A program made the position numbers and the translations under genes. DNA of 38,425 nt from Ruminococcus sp. (GTDB lineage Bacteria > Bacillota > Clostridia > Oscillospirales > Acutalibacteraceae), in contig JAKSRB010000011.1 in assembly GCA_024403825.1 (NCBI GenBank), forward strand, positions 1 to 38,425. The letters run 5' to 3'. The notes under the pieces were generated by a model that worked only from the letters and a program-made list of their open reading frames with translations, was not told the origin of the DNA and did not search any database. Position 1 is the first letter of the stretch. Every line of letters begins with the position of its first letter. Shown piece after piece: positions 7,727 to 17,435 of the stretch.

Positions 7727-8509
7727 TTAACCCCTGTATTCGTTTATTCCAAACAGCCATTTTGCTGAATTTGCCATTGAAACTCCAAGATAAGGTAAAA
7801 CATAAAAGGCAGGCACTACAAAAAAGCATAATGCAATCCAGCCTGTGAAGGTAAACAGAAGCTTAAATGTTTTACCAAAATTTTTCAAGGCAAAGCTGTA
7901 CATTTTAAAAGTAAAGTGTGAAAGTGGATAATGCTCATTTACAGATAGATATAAAATCGGATAATGTGCAAAAATCATATAAAGGAAAATTTTTATTACT
8001 ATTCCTGCAATATAAGAGCCAGTAAGGCAGAGTGTACCAAATGAAAACTCTGTAATATTGTTTATATCCATACCTGTTGCCATATTTACATAAAAATATG
8101 GATTAAGTCCGTAACCAAGACCAATTACAAGAACACCTGATACAAAATTTATTATAAGAGCCTTTAGATAAAGCTGTTTTTCTGCAAAGAAGTAGAAAAA
8201 ATCACTTAAATCAGTTTTTCCATATCTTGCGGTATTTATGAACATTCTGTATAACCCTGAATAGAGGGGAGAGAGGAACAGAGCGGAAACTATCAACGCA
8301 AAATTTACAATGATTTCAGCAATTCGGTTTTCCTTTATTGTTTCTCCAGTTTCATAATCGTAGGTTTCAAAAAAGTTAAGCACAAGTGAACCGATTAAGG
8401 CTATTCCGATTATTGCTGTCAATATAAACAAAACAGCAGATATTATGGCAACCCAGTTCCCTTTTAAGGATTGCTTTGCCTGATTTCTTATAATTTTTTC
8501 TGTACTCAT
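7727..8509 (-). CDS. DUF975-like integral membrane protein
   Basis: The 260-residue protein opens IIRNQAKQSLKGNWVAIISA, typical of DUF975 proteins, which begin with a basic amphipathic helix followed by a membrane segment. About six hydrophobic segments can be seen (roughly 20-42, 65-85, 112-135, 155-180, 212-235). DUF975 has no established biochemical role; members occur in Firmicutes envelope loci. The gene lies 25 bases after pepV and 4 bases before the GT2 gene, so it is a middle gene of the leftward operon. Confidence 0.7.
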   Translation of the reverse strand: MSTEKIIRNQAKQSLKGNWVAIISAVLFILTAIIGIALIGSLVLNFFETYDYETGETIKENRIAEIIVNFALIVSALFLSPLYSGLYRMFINTARYGKTDLSDFFYFFAEKQLYLKALIINFVSGVLVIGLGYGLNPYFYVNMATGMDINNITEFSFGTLCLTGSYIAGIVIKIFLYMIFAHYPILYLSVNEHYPLSHFTFKMYSFALKNFGKTFKLLFTFTGWIALCFFVVPAFYVLPYLGVSMANSAKWLFGINEYRG

Positions 8510-8534
8510 TATTAACCCCTTTATCTTTTATTGA

Positions 8535-9905
8535 TTATAGGCTGTTGTCTGTGTATAGTCTATACATTGCTTCAAGACAGATTTGGGCGTGTGTAAAGTA
8601 ATTATTTACATCAACACTTTCATTTGAATTATGCATTCTTATGTCATCATTTTTGAAGTTTGGTCCAAAAGCCACACCCTTACCCTGTAGCTTGCGTGCA
8701 TAGGTTCCTCCACCTGTTGAATATAGCACAGCTTTTTCACCTGTTACGCTTTCGTATGCCTCAGATAGAGCTTTGATAAGCTTTGAATCTTTTTCTACAT
8801 ATAAAGGTGGTTCGTGATGTATAACATTAACCTTTAAATCACTATTATGTGCAACTCTCTTGAATTGACTGAGAACACTTTCCCCCTTGACCGTTACAGG
8901 ATAGCGTATATCGAATCGTGCTTTGGCAGTTTGCTCATCATCAATATCAACAGAGCTTAAATTTACTGTAAGATTTCCGGAAACTGAATCACTCATTTTA
9001 AGTCCAAGTGAACGACCATTTGTTTCATTGTTAATTGCATAGTCTATAAATGAACAGATTGAGCCTATTTCTCTTGATTCATATGCATTTGAAATAACAT
9101 CTACCAAAGCGGCAGCGGCATTTGAACCCTTGTGAGGCTCGCAGGCGTGTGCAGCTTTACCTCTGCTGATTATTACAAGACCGTCTATAGAATATTTAAA
9201 TTCAAAATTTCCTTCGCTTGCATCTGCAAGTCGCATCAATGTTTGCTCGTCATAGCTTGAGGAGTCAAGTATAGCATATGCAAGGTCAGGTACGGCATTT
9301 ATTGCATTTCCTGAGTGGAATTGTGTAAGCAGGGTGGCATTGTTTAATATGGTGCTTACTTCAAGCTGTAAAATTCCCTTTTCAGCAAAGCATATTCCAT
9401 AGTCGCTGTCAGGGGTAAAAGCATAGTCAGGGAGAGGCATTTTTTCAAAATATCCGTCCATATCGTCCATTCCGACCTCTTCACTGGTTCCATAAATTGC
9501 TCTGATGGTGTTTGCCCCCTCAATTCCTGCATCCTTTAATGCTCTAAGGCAATACAGGTTCACAAGAGCCGCACCCTTATCATCAGCAATACCTCTGCCA
9601 TAAAATCTGCCGTTATCTTCAGTTAGTGCAAATGCAGGATAAGTCCAGCCGTTTCCCTGTGGAACTACATCAAGATGTGAAAGTACACCGCAGAGCTTTC
9701 CGTTGTTTCCAAGCTGTATATGTGCGGACTGTTCGGTTATTTTTTCACCGATAAGTCCGAAATCCTTTGCTCTCTGTAATATGAAGTCAAGTGCTTTTGA
9801 ACATTCCTCTGGCTTTTCACTTGCCACAGATTCTATGCTAAGAAGTGTATTAAGGTCTGCTAAAAGCTCATCTTTATAATCTAAAATTTTATTTCCAAAT
9901 AACAT
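8535..9905 (-). CDS. pepV: M20 family dipeptidase, PepV/Sapep type
   Basis: A cytoplasmic di-metal peptidase that cleaves dipeptides. The 456-residue length fits PepV. Visible metal and catalytic elements are SHLDVVPQGNGW (H77, D79), GRGIADDKG (D108/D109), GTSEEVG (E142/E143) and MHNSNE near the C-terminus with the late histidine ligand. The central lid insertion of the PepV group (residues about 190-390) is present, including SRGKAAHACEP. AGGAGG lies 9 bases before the ATG. It is the first gene of the leftward operon, directly behind the promoter at 9925-9953. In peptidoglycan-oriented loci such enzymes may recycle cell-wall dipeptides, but that is inference. Confidence 0.9.
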   Translation of the reverse strand: MLFGNKILDYKDELLADLNTLLSIESVASEKPEECSKALDFILQRAKDFGLIGEKITEQSAHIQLGNNGKLCGVLSHLDVVPQGNGWTYPAFALTEDNGRFYGRGIADDKGAALVNLYCLRALKDAGIEGANTIRAIYGTSEEVGMDDMDGYFEKMPLPDYAFTPDSDYGICFAEKGILQLEVSTILNNATLLTQFHSGNAINAVPDLAYAILDSSSYDEQTLMRLADASEGNFEFKYSIDGLVIISRGKAAHACEPHKGSNAAAALVDVISNAYESREIGSICSFIDYAINNETNGRSLGLKMSDSVSGNLTVNLSSVDIDDEQTAKARFDIRYPVTVKGESVLSQFKRVAHNSDLKVNVIHHEPPLYVEKDSKLIKALSEAYESVTGEKAVLYSTGGGTYARKLQGKGVAFGPNFKNDDIRMHNSNESVDVNNYFTHAQICLEAMYRLYTDNSL

Positions 9906-9924
9906 CGTTCATTACCTCCTGTAT

Positions 9925-9953
9925 ATTGTAATATGAAATAACATTTATTTCAA
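9925..9953 (-). promoter_or_regulatory. Sigma-A type promoter of the pepV-nnrD operon
   Basis: On the minus strand TTGAAA (9953-9948) and TACAAT (9930-9925) are separated by exactly 17 bases. The implied start site at about 9918 leaves a very short leader before the AGGAGG and the pepV ATG at 9905. Gene spacing suggests that this promoter serves six genes down to nnrD. Confidence 0.75.
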
Positions 9954-10032
9954 CAGTTTATTAAAAAATATTGGAATAATTTGTAATATTTTAATTTGCT
10001 TTAATAATATATTGTTAGTTGGCAGTTGTAAA

Positions 10033-12489
10033 TTAATGCTTTTTACTGCGTTTTCTGAAAAGGAATATCAATCCTATATATATTATAAAAGCACCCAAGG
10101 AGCAGATTGTAATTGTTTTTCCTAAAGAAAAACCAGGTGTTTCATAATTAAATTCAATTTCACATTCGGTTTCAGCAGGAATTTTAATCGCCATAAAGCC
10201 ATAATCTGCTTTTTCAACCTCGACAGCTTCACCATTTACCTTTGCAGTAAATCCTGTACTGTAAGGAACTGTAAAGAATAACAGATTTTCCTTGCCTTTG
10301 TTATTGAAATGAGCTTCAAAGCCCTTGTCAGTATATCTGAAATCTGAGCAGCTGTTGGCTTTTAGCTTTTCACAATTAGCGGTATAACTGAATATTCCGT
10401 ATTTAAAGCTTGTTGTTATGCTTTCAAAATCATTCGGAAGCTGGTCTATCTCTTTTCCGTTGCGGTAAAGTGCTGAATATTTTTCCTGAGTATATCCTGT
10501 TATTTCCGGATATTTTTCCATTACTTCCTTTGAAAGCACCATTGCATAGAGCAATGCCTCTGAGCGATAAGAGGTCTGTATTGTTTTAAATTCTTCTTCG
10601 GTTATGAATTTGTCAAACACAAAACCCATTGGAATATAACTTTCATTTTCATATATATTAAAATTATTGCTTGTAGAATTAAATGTCCAGTTTGGCATTC
10701 TTGTACTGCCGTCCTCAAGGATAAATGAATTTTTTATATCCTCTTCGTTGTCAGGAATATAGTCAAACAGATATTTACAGCTTAAGAAAGAGCGTAAGCC
10801 GTATGCTGATGTATCAGGTCTTGAGGCAACATCACGAGTTATGCCGAGTGCATTATAAAATTTCATTATAGATGCCGATACAGAGCTTTGAAAACAGTTT
10901 ATGCTCTGAATTTGCCAGAACATCTGGGTATTGTCAACACAGTTGAAGAGGTCACTACGCACTTCATCAAGGTCTTTTATTTCAATATTGTCACGCTTGC
11001 CGAGAATATCGTGTATTATAGGTTCTCTTGTATCGCTTGAAACATATCCGCTTGCTATTACAAATAATGAGCATAGATATGCGGATATGCATACCCCAAT
11101 AAGTAAAATTACATTGAATCTTCTTCTGAAAGGCTTGAATTTTTTATATATCAGGGCAAATCCGAGCAGGCTCATCATTGCAAGCATTACATAAAGCCAG
11201 AATCTTGGAAAATCTGCCTGAACTCCCAGAGTGTAGCTGATAGCATCGTTTTCGTCTTCGTTTTCAAGTGGCATTGCACCAATGAAAACCGCAAGACCTG
11301 TTGTAATTCCTGCTGACCAGCAAACAGCCCTGTTCCAGTCTGTTTCGCTGTCCTCTAAGGCTCTCAGGGTTGCCAGTACAAGCATTAATTCAATCATATA
11401 ATACCAGCGTGCATAAAAAATTGTGGTATTAAAAAGCTGAAACATACTGTTTGTAATCGGAATAAGTGCCAGCAGCATAAGCAGAGTTATAATTTTTTTG
11501 AGCCAATCTCTTTTTCTCAGCTGCAAATAGGCAATAACACCTGTCATTCCAAATAAAGGCAGCCAACCTGCAACCGATGCCCATCTGCAATTTGAATCAG
11601 GTGTGAACACAGGGAAGGCGGCAGTATCGGCAGGAAAGAAAAAGCTTAATATAATCAGCCAATATCGCTGAGGCTGACTATAAACAAGAGTATCCCAGCC
11701 CTGTGGAATACTTTCAAGACGAGGATTTTCAATAACTCCAAGAACTGACGGAACAAGTATGAAACAGCTTGCAAGAAATCCGATAGCAACCTCGAGGGCA
11801 AGCATAAGAAAATTTGATAATCTGAATTTATATGTTTTTGTAAATGTAATCATTAAAAAATAGATAATTACAAAAAATACCTGACCAACAAAGAAATAGT
11901 AATTTACAACACAAGCCACGCATACTGCAAGTGCAAAAATTCCTCTTTTGTCATCGTAGATAAAGGCATCAAGAGCGGCAAGCAGTAACGGAAATACAAT
12001 CAAAGGCTCGTGAAAATGAAAGAAAAATACATTGTAAATTGAAAAGCCTGAAAAAGCGTACAAAATACCGCCAATCATAGCATTAATTCTGCGTTTTGTA
12101 TGTCTTTTAAGGTATAGGTACGCACTAAGACCCGCACAGCCGAATTTAAAAATAAGTAAAGGTCCTATCAGATAGGGGACAGCCTCGCTTGGAAATGGAA
12201 TGGTAAGCCAGAAAAACGGACTTCCGAGAAGATAAAAGCTGTAGCTTGAAATAAAATCTGAGCCGAGGTCAGTTAAATTATGCCAGTTAGAACCGCCTGC
12301 ATGGATATAATCGTGGGCAAGCTGATAAAACGGAATTTCCTGAACATTGAAATCACCATAATAAAAGAATATGCCATTTCCGAGAATTATAAAAGGTACA
12401 AAAAGCAGAATTGCAAGCAAAATAGATGCAATAAATGTATATAATCCGAAATTATGTTTAAATGAACTTTGTTTCAATCTGGTATTCAT
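10033..12489 (-). CDS. YfhO family polytopic membrane protein (GT-C-like)
   Basis: The 818-residue protein has about 13 membrane segments. The first external loop reads FFYYGDFNVQEIPFYQLAHD, and WHNLTDLGSDFISSYSFYLL follows. Acidic residues in the first loop are the hallmark of GT-C glycosyltransferases that use lipid-phosphate sugars. A large extracellular domain (about 480-790) and a final membrane segment complete the YfhO layout. Bacillus and Listeria YfhO homologues are linked to glycosylation of lipoteichoic acid. The gene starts with GGAG about 7 bases upstream and appears monocistronic, 127 bases from the pepV start. The exact polymer modified is not visible from sequence. Confidence 0.85.
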   Translation of the reverse strand: MNTRLKQSSFKHNFGLYTFIASILLAILLFVPFIILGNGIFFYYGDFNVQEIPFYQLAHDYIHAGGSNWHNLTDLGSDFISSYSFYLLGSPFFWLTIPFPSEAVPYLIGPLLIFKFGCAGLSAYLYLKRHTKRRINAMIGGILYAFSGFSIYNVFFFHFHEPLIVFPLLLAALDAFIYDDKRGIFALAVCVACVVNYYFFVGQVFFVIIYFLMITFTKTYKFRLSNFLMLALEVAIGFLASCFILVPSVLGVIENPRLESIPQGWDTLVYSQPQRYWLIILSFFFPADTAAFPVFTPDSNCRWASVAGWLPLFGMTGVIAYLQLRKRDWLKKIITLLMLLALIPITNSMFQLFNTTIFYARWYYMIELMLVLATLRALEDSETDWNRAVCWSAGITTGLAVFIGAMPLENEDENDAISYTLGVQADFPRFWLYVMLAMMSLLGFALIYKKFKPFRRRFNVILLIGVCISAYLCSLFVIASGYVSSDTREPIIHDILGKRDNIEIKDLDEVRSDLFNCVDNTQMFWQIQSINCFQSSVSASIMKFYNALGITRDVASRPDTSAYGLRSFLSCKYLFDYIPDNEEDIKNSFILEDGSTRMPNWTFNSTSNNFNIYENESYIPMGFVFDKFITEEEFKTIQTSYRSEALLYAMVLSKEVMEKYPEITGYTQEKYSALYRNGKEIDQLPNDFESITTSFKYGIFSYTANCEKLKANSCSDFRYTDKGFEAHFNNKGKENLLFFTVPYSTGFTAKVNGEAVEVEKADYGFMAIKIPAETECEIEFNYETPGFSLGKTITICSLGAFIIYIGLIFLFRKRSKKH

Positions 12490-12668
12490 TGGATGCTCCG
12501 ATATTAAATAGGTTATTTACATTTTGCTCAAAAACAGTATAATGTAAATTAAATAAAAGCTAAAAAATTTGCAGAAATACAAATTATGATTAGCAAGCAT
12601 TACTATATTATAACATATTTTCAAATAGTTTGCACTAATTTTTGTAAAAAATCAGGAGAATAATAACT

Positions 12669-13256
12669 ATGAAACAATCACATTTCTATGCAATGCTGTC
12701 AAGAATGAAATATATTAACCGTTGGGGACTTATGAATAATACTAAAAATGAAAATATCAGCGAACACAGCTTGCAGGTAGCATTTATTGCACATTGCCTT
12801 GTGTTGATACATAATAAGCGATTTGGAGGCTCACTAAATCCAGAGAGAGCCGCAATGCTTGCTATGTATCACGATGTAACAGAGATAATCACAGGAGATA
12901 TGCCCACACCAATCAAATATTTTAACCCTGAAATAAAAAGAGTATATCAGAAGATTGAGGAAAATGCGGCAGACAGGCTTGTAAATATGCTGCCTGAGGA
13001 TTTCAGGGAGGATATTGGGGCAATAATAAAGCAAAACGCAGAGGTTGATTCAGAGCTAAAGCCGTTTGTAAAATCGGCAGACAGATTTTCTGCATTAATA
13101 AAATGCATTGAGGAGTTAAGAATGGGCAATACGGAATTTTTAAAGGCAAAGGAAGCTATAGAAAATTCTATTCATAATATGAATATGCCTGAGAATGAAT
13201 GTTTTGAAAGAGAATTTCTGCCGTCATTCTTTCTATCTATTGATGAACAGGATTAA
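12669..13256 (+). CDS. yfbR: 5'-deoxynucleotidase, YfbR type HD-domain phosphohydrolase
   Basis: YfbR dephosphorylates deoxyribonucleoside 5'-monophosphates. The 195-residue protein matches it along its whole length. The HD metal site is H33 (NISEHS), H68-D69 (YHDVTE) and D138 (VKSADRF). R18 in NRWG and E72 match positions used by the E. coli enzyme for phosphate binding and catalysis. The AGGAG in TCAGGAGAATAATAACT precedes the ATG by about 10 bases. It is divergent from the yfhO-like gene and separated from the next gene by 214 bases, so it is probably transcribed alone. Confidence 0.9.
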   Translation: MKQSHFYAMLSRMKYINRWGLMNNTKNENISEHSLQVAFIAHCLVLIHNKRFGGSLNPERAAMLAMYHDVTEIITGDMPTPIKYFNPEIKRVYQKIEENAADRLVNMLPEDFREDIGAIIKQNAEVDSELKPFVKSADRFSALIKCIEELRMGNTEFLKAKEAIENSIHNMNMPENECFEREFLPSFFLSIDEQD

Positions 13257-13363
13257 TTATAATAGATTCAGAGAAAATAATTCACTAAAAATTTGCATAA
13301 ATTAGTAAATAGCAAAGAAATATGTCGATTATTTCTATTTTAGAAATATAAAAATGACCTGTA

Positions 13364-13372
13364 TGTTATAAT
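13364..13372 (+). promoter_or_regulatory. Candidate extended -10 promoter for the LCP gene
   Basis: TGTTATAAT (13364-13372) is an extended -10 (TG-n-TATAAT) with no good -35 at 17 bases. It would give a leader of about 90 bases before the LCP start at 13471. The 214-base gap 13257-13470 holds nothing else that I recognise. Confidence 0.45.
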
Positions 13373-13470
13373 TAAATAAATATACTGATAATATTACGCA
13401 TAATCAGCATTTTTTGATGCTTGATTATTTTTAGATGTTTCGATATTATTATCCGAATCGGAGGAGTTAG

Positions 13471-14688
13471 ATGTCAGACAGCAATGCTAAAAATCTGGTT
13501 GATATAAGTTCTGGAAAACAGGTGAAGAAAATTTATAAGACTAAGGGCAGGGTAAAAAGGATTATCTGTCTGGTACTTTCAATTATTTTCCTGCTTACAG
13601 GCAGTGCAACCGTTTATTATTATTCAATACTTAATTCCCTTAATTTTAAAGATATTACAGAAATAATTAAGGGTGATAATAATAAAAATACCAAGCCGAC
13701 CACCTCTCTTGTTGATGAGCTTCAGGGCGGTGACAGGACTAATCTTTCGCTTACAGACGGTGAGCTTTTGCAGGATACCAAGGTGCTTAATATTATGCTT
13801 TTTGGTGAGGATAACTCAGGCGATGACGAGTATGGCAGAAGCGATACTATGATTATGATGTCTATTGACAACAGACATAAAAAGCTCAAGCTGACCTCCT
13901 TTCAGAGAGATACCTATGTTTATATTCCTGGCTACGGATATAATAAAATCAATGCCTCCTACACCTATGGCGGTGCAAAGCTTGCAATTCAGACCATTGA
14001 AACAAATTTTGGTGTAAAGGTTGACCGTTATGCGGTTGTTGACTTTGACAGCTTTATTGAAATTATTGATACTCTTGGCGGAATTGATTTGGAAATCAAT
14101 GATGAGGAAATTCAGTATATAAACTACCAGATGTACAAAAATGGTCAGGTTGATGATCCTGGTACTATCAAAGAGCCAGCAGGTATGGTTCATCTTACGG
14201 GTCAGGAAGCTTTGTGGTATGCACGAAACAGAGGTCTGAGCATTGGTGAGGACGGCAATACAATAGGTATTACCGGTGATGACTGGGACAGAACTTCAAG
14301 ACAGAGAAAATTGCTTGAAAAAATGTTCAATGATATGAAAAAGGCTGACATAACCAAAATTATCTCAATAGTTGGTTCTGTAGGACCTCTTGTAACAACA
14401 AATCTTAAAAAGGATGAAATTACTGCCCTTGTATCACATTCAATGAAATATTTGAAGTATGATGTAGAACAATATTATGTTCCTGAGCAGGGATTGTGGT
14501 ATTATAACGATAATTCTGAAGTAGGTTCTGTAATTCAGATAAGCGATATGTCAAAACAAAGAATAAAGTTTGCAAAGTTCCTGTATGAAGAGCTTATTGC
14601 GGCTGATGTTGCTCCAATGACTTCTATGCCTGTTGAGGATCAGTATAGTGATGTTCAGGATAATCAGAATGTTTATGGCAATTATTAA
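13471..14688 (+). CDS. LytR-CpsA-Psr (LCP) family cell-wall polymer ligase
   Basis: LCP enzymes attach teichoic acids or capsular polymers from lipid carriers to peptidoglycan. This 405-residue protein has a cytoplasmic N-terminus, one membrane segment at about 29-52 and an extracellular LCP domain: GRSDTMIMMSID, SFQRDTYVYIPGYGYNKINA with the conserved Arg/Asp residues, GGAKLAIQTIE, DTLGGIDLEI and LTGQEALWYARNR, then RTSRQRKLLEKM. All conserved blocks are present. GGAGG lies about 7 bases before the ATG. It is followed by a terminator, and the downstream sensor kinase then begins, so control may be separate. Confidence 0.92.
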   Translation: MSDSNAKNLVDISSGKQVKKIYKTKGRVKRIICLVLSIIFLLTGSATVYYYSILNSLNFKDITEIIKGDNNKNTKPTTSLVDELQGGDRTNLSLTDGELLQDTKVLNIMLFGEDNSGDDEYGRSDTMIMMSIDNRHKKLKLTSFQRDTYVYIPGYGYNKINASYTYGGAKLAIQTIETNFGVKVDRYAVVDFDSFIEIIDTLGGIDLEINDEEIQYINYQMYKNGQVDDPGTIKEPAGMVHLTGQEALWYARNRGLSIGEDGNTIGITGDDWDRTSRQRKLLEKMFNDMKKADITKIISIVGSVGPLVTTNLKKDEITALVSHSMKYLKYDVEQYYVPEQGLWYYNDNSEVGSVIQISDMSKQRIKFAKFLYEELIAADVAPMTSMPVEDQYSDVQDNQNVYGNY

Positions 14689-14705
14689 TTAGTAAATAAA
14701 GTTAT

Positions 14706-14738
14706 GGGGACTGTATCATTTTTGGTGCGGTCCTTTTT
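14706..14738 (+). terminator. Intrinsic terminator after the LCP gene
   Basis: GGACTG (14708-14713) pairs with CGGTCC (14728-14733), including one T-G pair, and is followed by five T. The stem is short, so some read-through to the histidine kinase gene is likely. Confidence 0.6.
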
Positions 14739-14767
14739 GCTTAATATCAGATGTAAGGGAAATATTT

Positions 14768-16585
14768 ATGAAAAATACCAAAAATAAAAAAGTTATTTTT
14801 AATGACAAAGTTTATATCCAAATTATAGTGACTCTTAACCTTGTACTGATAGCATCATTGCTTATATGGGCATTTCTTGGTTATACAAATAGTATTGAAA
14901 GTAATATAAAACCGCTTAGTATGGTTGGCAGCTATTCAGCTGATGACGGAGAATGGCAGCCTCTAAATTCTGACAAGTTTGTTAATAAGGGTTATACCAA
15001 GGTTGTGTTCAAGGGTAAATTTTCTCAGAATTTGCCAAAAAGAAAATTTGTTACCCTGTCTTTATGTGATGTTTGGGGAGAAATGAAAATAAACGGAATT
15101 ACTGTAGCTGAAAATTACGCTGAAAACAGGCGAGTAAAAACAGATACTCCTGGCCATTCAATAAAGTACATACCTTCTGAATATTTCGAGGATGATTATG
15201 TAATTGAGCTTATAATGAAATCTCCTTATCCTGCAAATCTTAATAAGTCAGCTTTTAGCGATACCTTTAATTTTATGGTTGTGGGTGACAAAAGTGCTTT
15301 ATATGAGGTGCTGTTAAAATATCATACATTCGGACTTTTTGTAGGACTTGCCGTAATATTTTTTGGCTTGTTTGGCTTTGGTTTTTCAGGTATTCTTTTT
15401 GCAAAAAATAAGTATAATTATTTTGCTTTTGCCTTTGTTGCAATTTCCTGCGGTTTGTATATGATTACAGACGAAATATTCCAGTTTTTACCTCTATGGA
15501 TAGATAATCCTTTCTTATGTATGCTGATTGATAAATTGCCAAGCTATCTTATTGTGCTTGCAATCTGTGTATATATCAAGGCTAATGTTGCAAACAAAAC
15601 AACTGTACTGATAATGGATATTGCAGTTACGCTATCGTTTTTTGCAATGCTTATGGCATCAATTATGCAGTTTGCTGGCTTTAGTGATATTCTTTCAAGT
15701 GAGATTTATCTCTATCCTGCGGCTATTATTGGATTAATGGGCGGTTTTTCCTGTATTATTGTTGAATCATTCAAATTCAAAAACAAAAATTCTCAACAGG
15801 TGTTAATTGCATTGTCACCAATTATTCTGGCTGAGCTTCTGGAGTATATTAATGGATACTTAAGCCTTTGGCCTGAAAGAATTTTAATTCGCGTATTTAT
15901 GATAATTTCTATCTTTATTCAGCTTGTATTTCTGATTAAGGCTACCGTTGCACATTACAAGAGTATGATTAAATATCAGAAATTGCAGACAGAATTGTTA
16001 CAATCAAGAATTTCAATTATGGTATCTCAGATTCAACCGCATTTTCTTTACAACTCGCTTACTTCAATAGCAATGTTATGTGAGAAAAATCCGAAAATGG
16101 CAAAAACCGCCACTATTGAGTTTGCGGATTATCTCAGAGGAAATATGAACTCGCTTAAGGAGAAAAATCCAGTACCGTTCAGCAATGAGTTAAAGCATCT
16201 GAAAACCTATCTTTCGCTTGAAAAAATGCGTTTTGGTGAGGATTTGAATATTGTGTACGATATTCAGGCATCTGACTTTATGATACCGTCACTCACCGTT
16301 CAGCCACTTGTTGAAAATGCTGTTAAGCATGGAGTTGGTATGAAGGACGATGGCGGAACTGTTACTATAGCTACTCGTGAGGACGAAAAAACATATCAGG
16401 TTATTATTACCGATGATGGTGTTGGCTTTGATGTAAATGAAAAGAAAAATGATGGCAGACAGCATGTTGGTATGGAGAACTGCAAGAGCAGATTAAAGGA
16501 AATGGTAAACGGAGAAGTAATCATCACCAGTAAGCGTGGTGAGGGAACAGTATCTAAAATAATTATACCGAAAGGAGAAGAATAA
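14768..16585 (+). CDS. Sensor histidine kinase, LytS-like cytoplasmic part with 7TM sensor region
   Basis: The 605-residue protein has a first membrane segment (about 15-38) and an external domain to about residue 180 with a beta-sandwich pattern (DGEWQPLNSDKF, VTLSLCDVWGEMKINGITV) resembling carbohydrate-binding jelly rolls of 7TMR-DISM sensors. About seven membrane segments follow (185-395). The kinase core has QIQPHFLYNSL with phosphoacceptor H425, and an ATPase domain with VENAVKHGV (N517) and DDGVGFD. This places it in the LytS/YehU-type His_kinase group. Its stop is one base before the response regulator gene region, so the two form an operon. The external domain hints at a sugar or envelope ligand, which is inference. 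Confidence 0.88.
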   Translation: MKNTKNKKVIFNDKVYIQIIVTLNLVLIASLLIWAFLGYTNSIESNIKPLSMVGSYSADDGEWQPLNSDKFVNKGYTKVVFKGKFSQNLPKRKFVTLSLCDVWGEMKINGITVAENYAENRRVKTDTPGHSIKYIPSEYFEDDYVIELIMKSPYPANLNKSAFSDTFNFMVVGDKSALYEVLLKYHTFGLFVGLAVIFFGLFGFGFSGILFAKNKYNYFAFAFVAISCGLYMITDEIFQFLPLWIDNPFLCMLIDKLPSYLIVLAICVYIKANVANKTTVLIMDIAVTLSFFAMLMASIMQFAGFSDILSSEIYLYPAAIIGLMGGFSCIIVESFKFKNKNSQQVLIALSPIILAELLEYINGYLSLWPERILIRVFMIISIFIQLVFLIKATVAHYKSMIKYQKLQTELLQSRISIMVSQIQPHFLYNSLTSIAMLCEKNPKMAKTATIEFADYLRGNMNSLKEKNPVPFSNELKHLKTYLSLEKMRFGEDLNIVYDIQASDFMIPSLTVQPLVENAVKHGVGMKDDGGTVTIATREDEKTYQVIITDDGVGFDVNEKKNDGRQHVGMENCKSRLKEMVNGEVIITSKRGEGTVSKIIIPKGEE

Positions 16586-16586
16586 A

Positions 16587-17381
16587 ATGAATATTTTTGC
16601 AGCAGATGATGAGGCATTGGCACTTGAAATGCTTGTACAGGCAATTAAGGAGGCTCGCCCTGATGCTACCGTATATGACTTTCAGAAGCCAAAGAAATTA
16701 CTGGAGTTCGCACAGGAAAATCAAGCTGAAATTGCGTTTCTTGATATACATATGAGAGGTATGAACGGTGTTGAGCTTGCAAAAAAGCTGAAAGACTTAA
16801 ATCCGAAAATCAATATTATTTTTGTGACAGGATTTGATGAATATACAGGTGATGCAATGGCAATGCGTGCAAGTGGCTATGTTATGAAGCCTGTTTCAAA
16901 GGAAAAGATTGAAACAGAGCTTGCAGAGCTGAGATTTCCGATAGTGCCAAAAAGCAATGCCTTGTTAAAGGTACAATGCTTTGGCAATTTTGATGTTTTC
17001 ACCCCTGACGGCAAGCCGGTGCATTTTGAACGCAGTAAATCTAAGGAGGTATTTGCTTATCTTATTCATAAGCATGGAAGCTCCTGTTCAACAAAGGAGA
17101 TAGCTGCAATATTATTTGAGGATGCACCATATGATTTAAAGCAACAGGCTTATGTACAGAAAATCATATCCGCATTAGTTAAAAGTATGAAGCAAATCGG
17201 ATGTCAGGATGTTGTAATAAAAAAATATAATAGCTTGTCTGTTAATTGCGATTTGATTGACTGTGATTATTTCAGATTTTTTGATTTGGATTCAGGTGCG
17301 GTAAACTCCTATAACTGTGAATATATGGAGCAATACTACTGGGCAGATTTTATGTTTGAGAGCTATGATGACTACGATTAA
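16587..17381 (+). CDS. Response regulator with SARP-like DNA-binding domain
   Basis: Residues 1-120 form a receiver domain: acidic DDE at 7-9, phosphoacceptor D53 in AFLDIHM, T81 and K101 in YVMKP. From residue 127 a winged-helix domain begins (LKVQCFGNFDVFTPDGKPV, FERSKSKEVFAYLIHKHG, STKEIAAILFED), typical of SARP/OmpR-type DNA-binding domains. LytS-like kinases usually pair with LytTR regulators, so this receiver plus SARP-like pairing departs from the classic arrangement, though similar ones occur in Clostridia. AAAGGAGAAG overlaps the kinase's 3' end. Its targets are unknown; the palindrome at 17436-17448 is one candidate site. Confidence 0.85.
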   Translation: MNIFAADDEALALEMLVQAIKEARPDATVYDFQKPKKLLEFAQENQAEIAFLDIHMRGMNGVELAKKLKDLNPKINIIFVTGFDEYTGDAMAMRASGYVMKPVSKEKIETELAELRFPIVPKSNALLKVQCFGNFDVFTPDGKPVHFERSKSKEVFAYLIHKHGSSCSTKEIAAILFEDAPYDLKQQAYVQKIISALVKSMKQIGCQDVVIKKYNSLSVNCDLIDCDYFRFFDLDSGAVNSYNCEYMEQYYWADFMFESYDDYD

Positions 17382-17435
17382 TTAATATTAATAATTGCAA
17401 AAATAAAAAATCCTTGAATTATGTCTGATTTTTGT

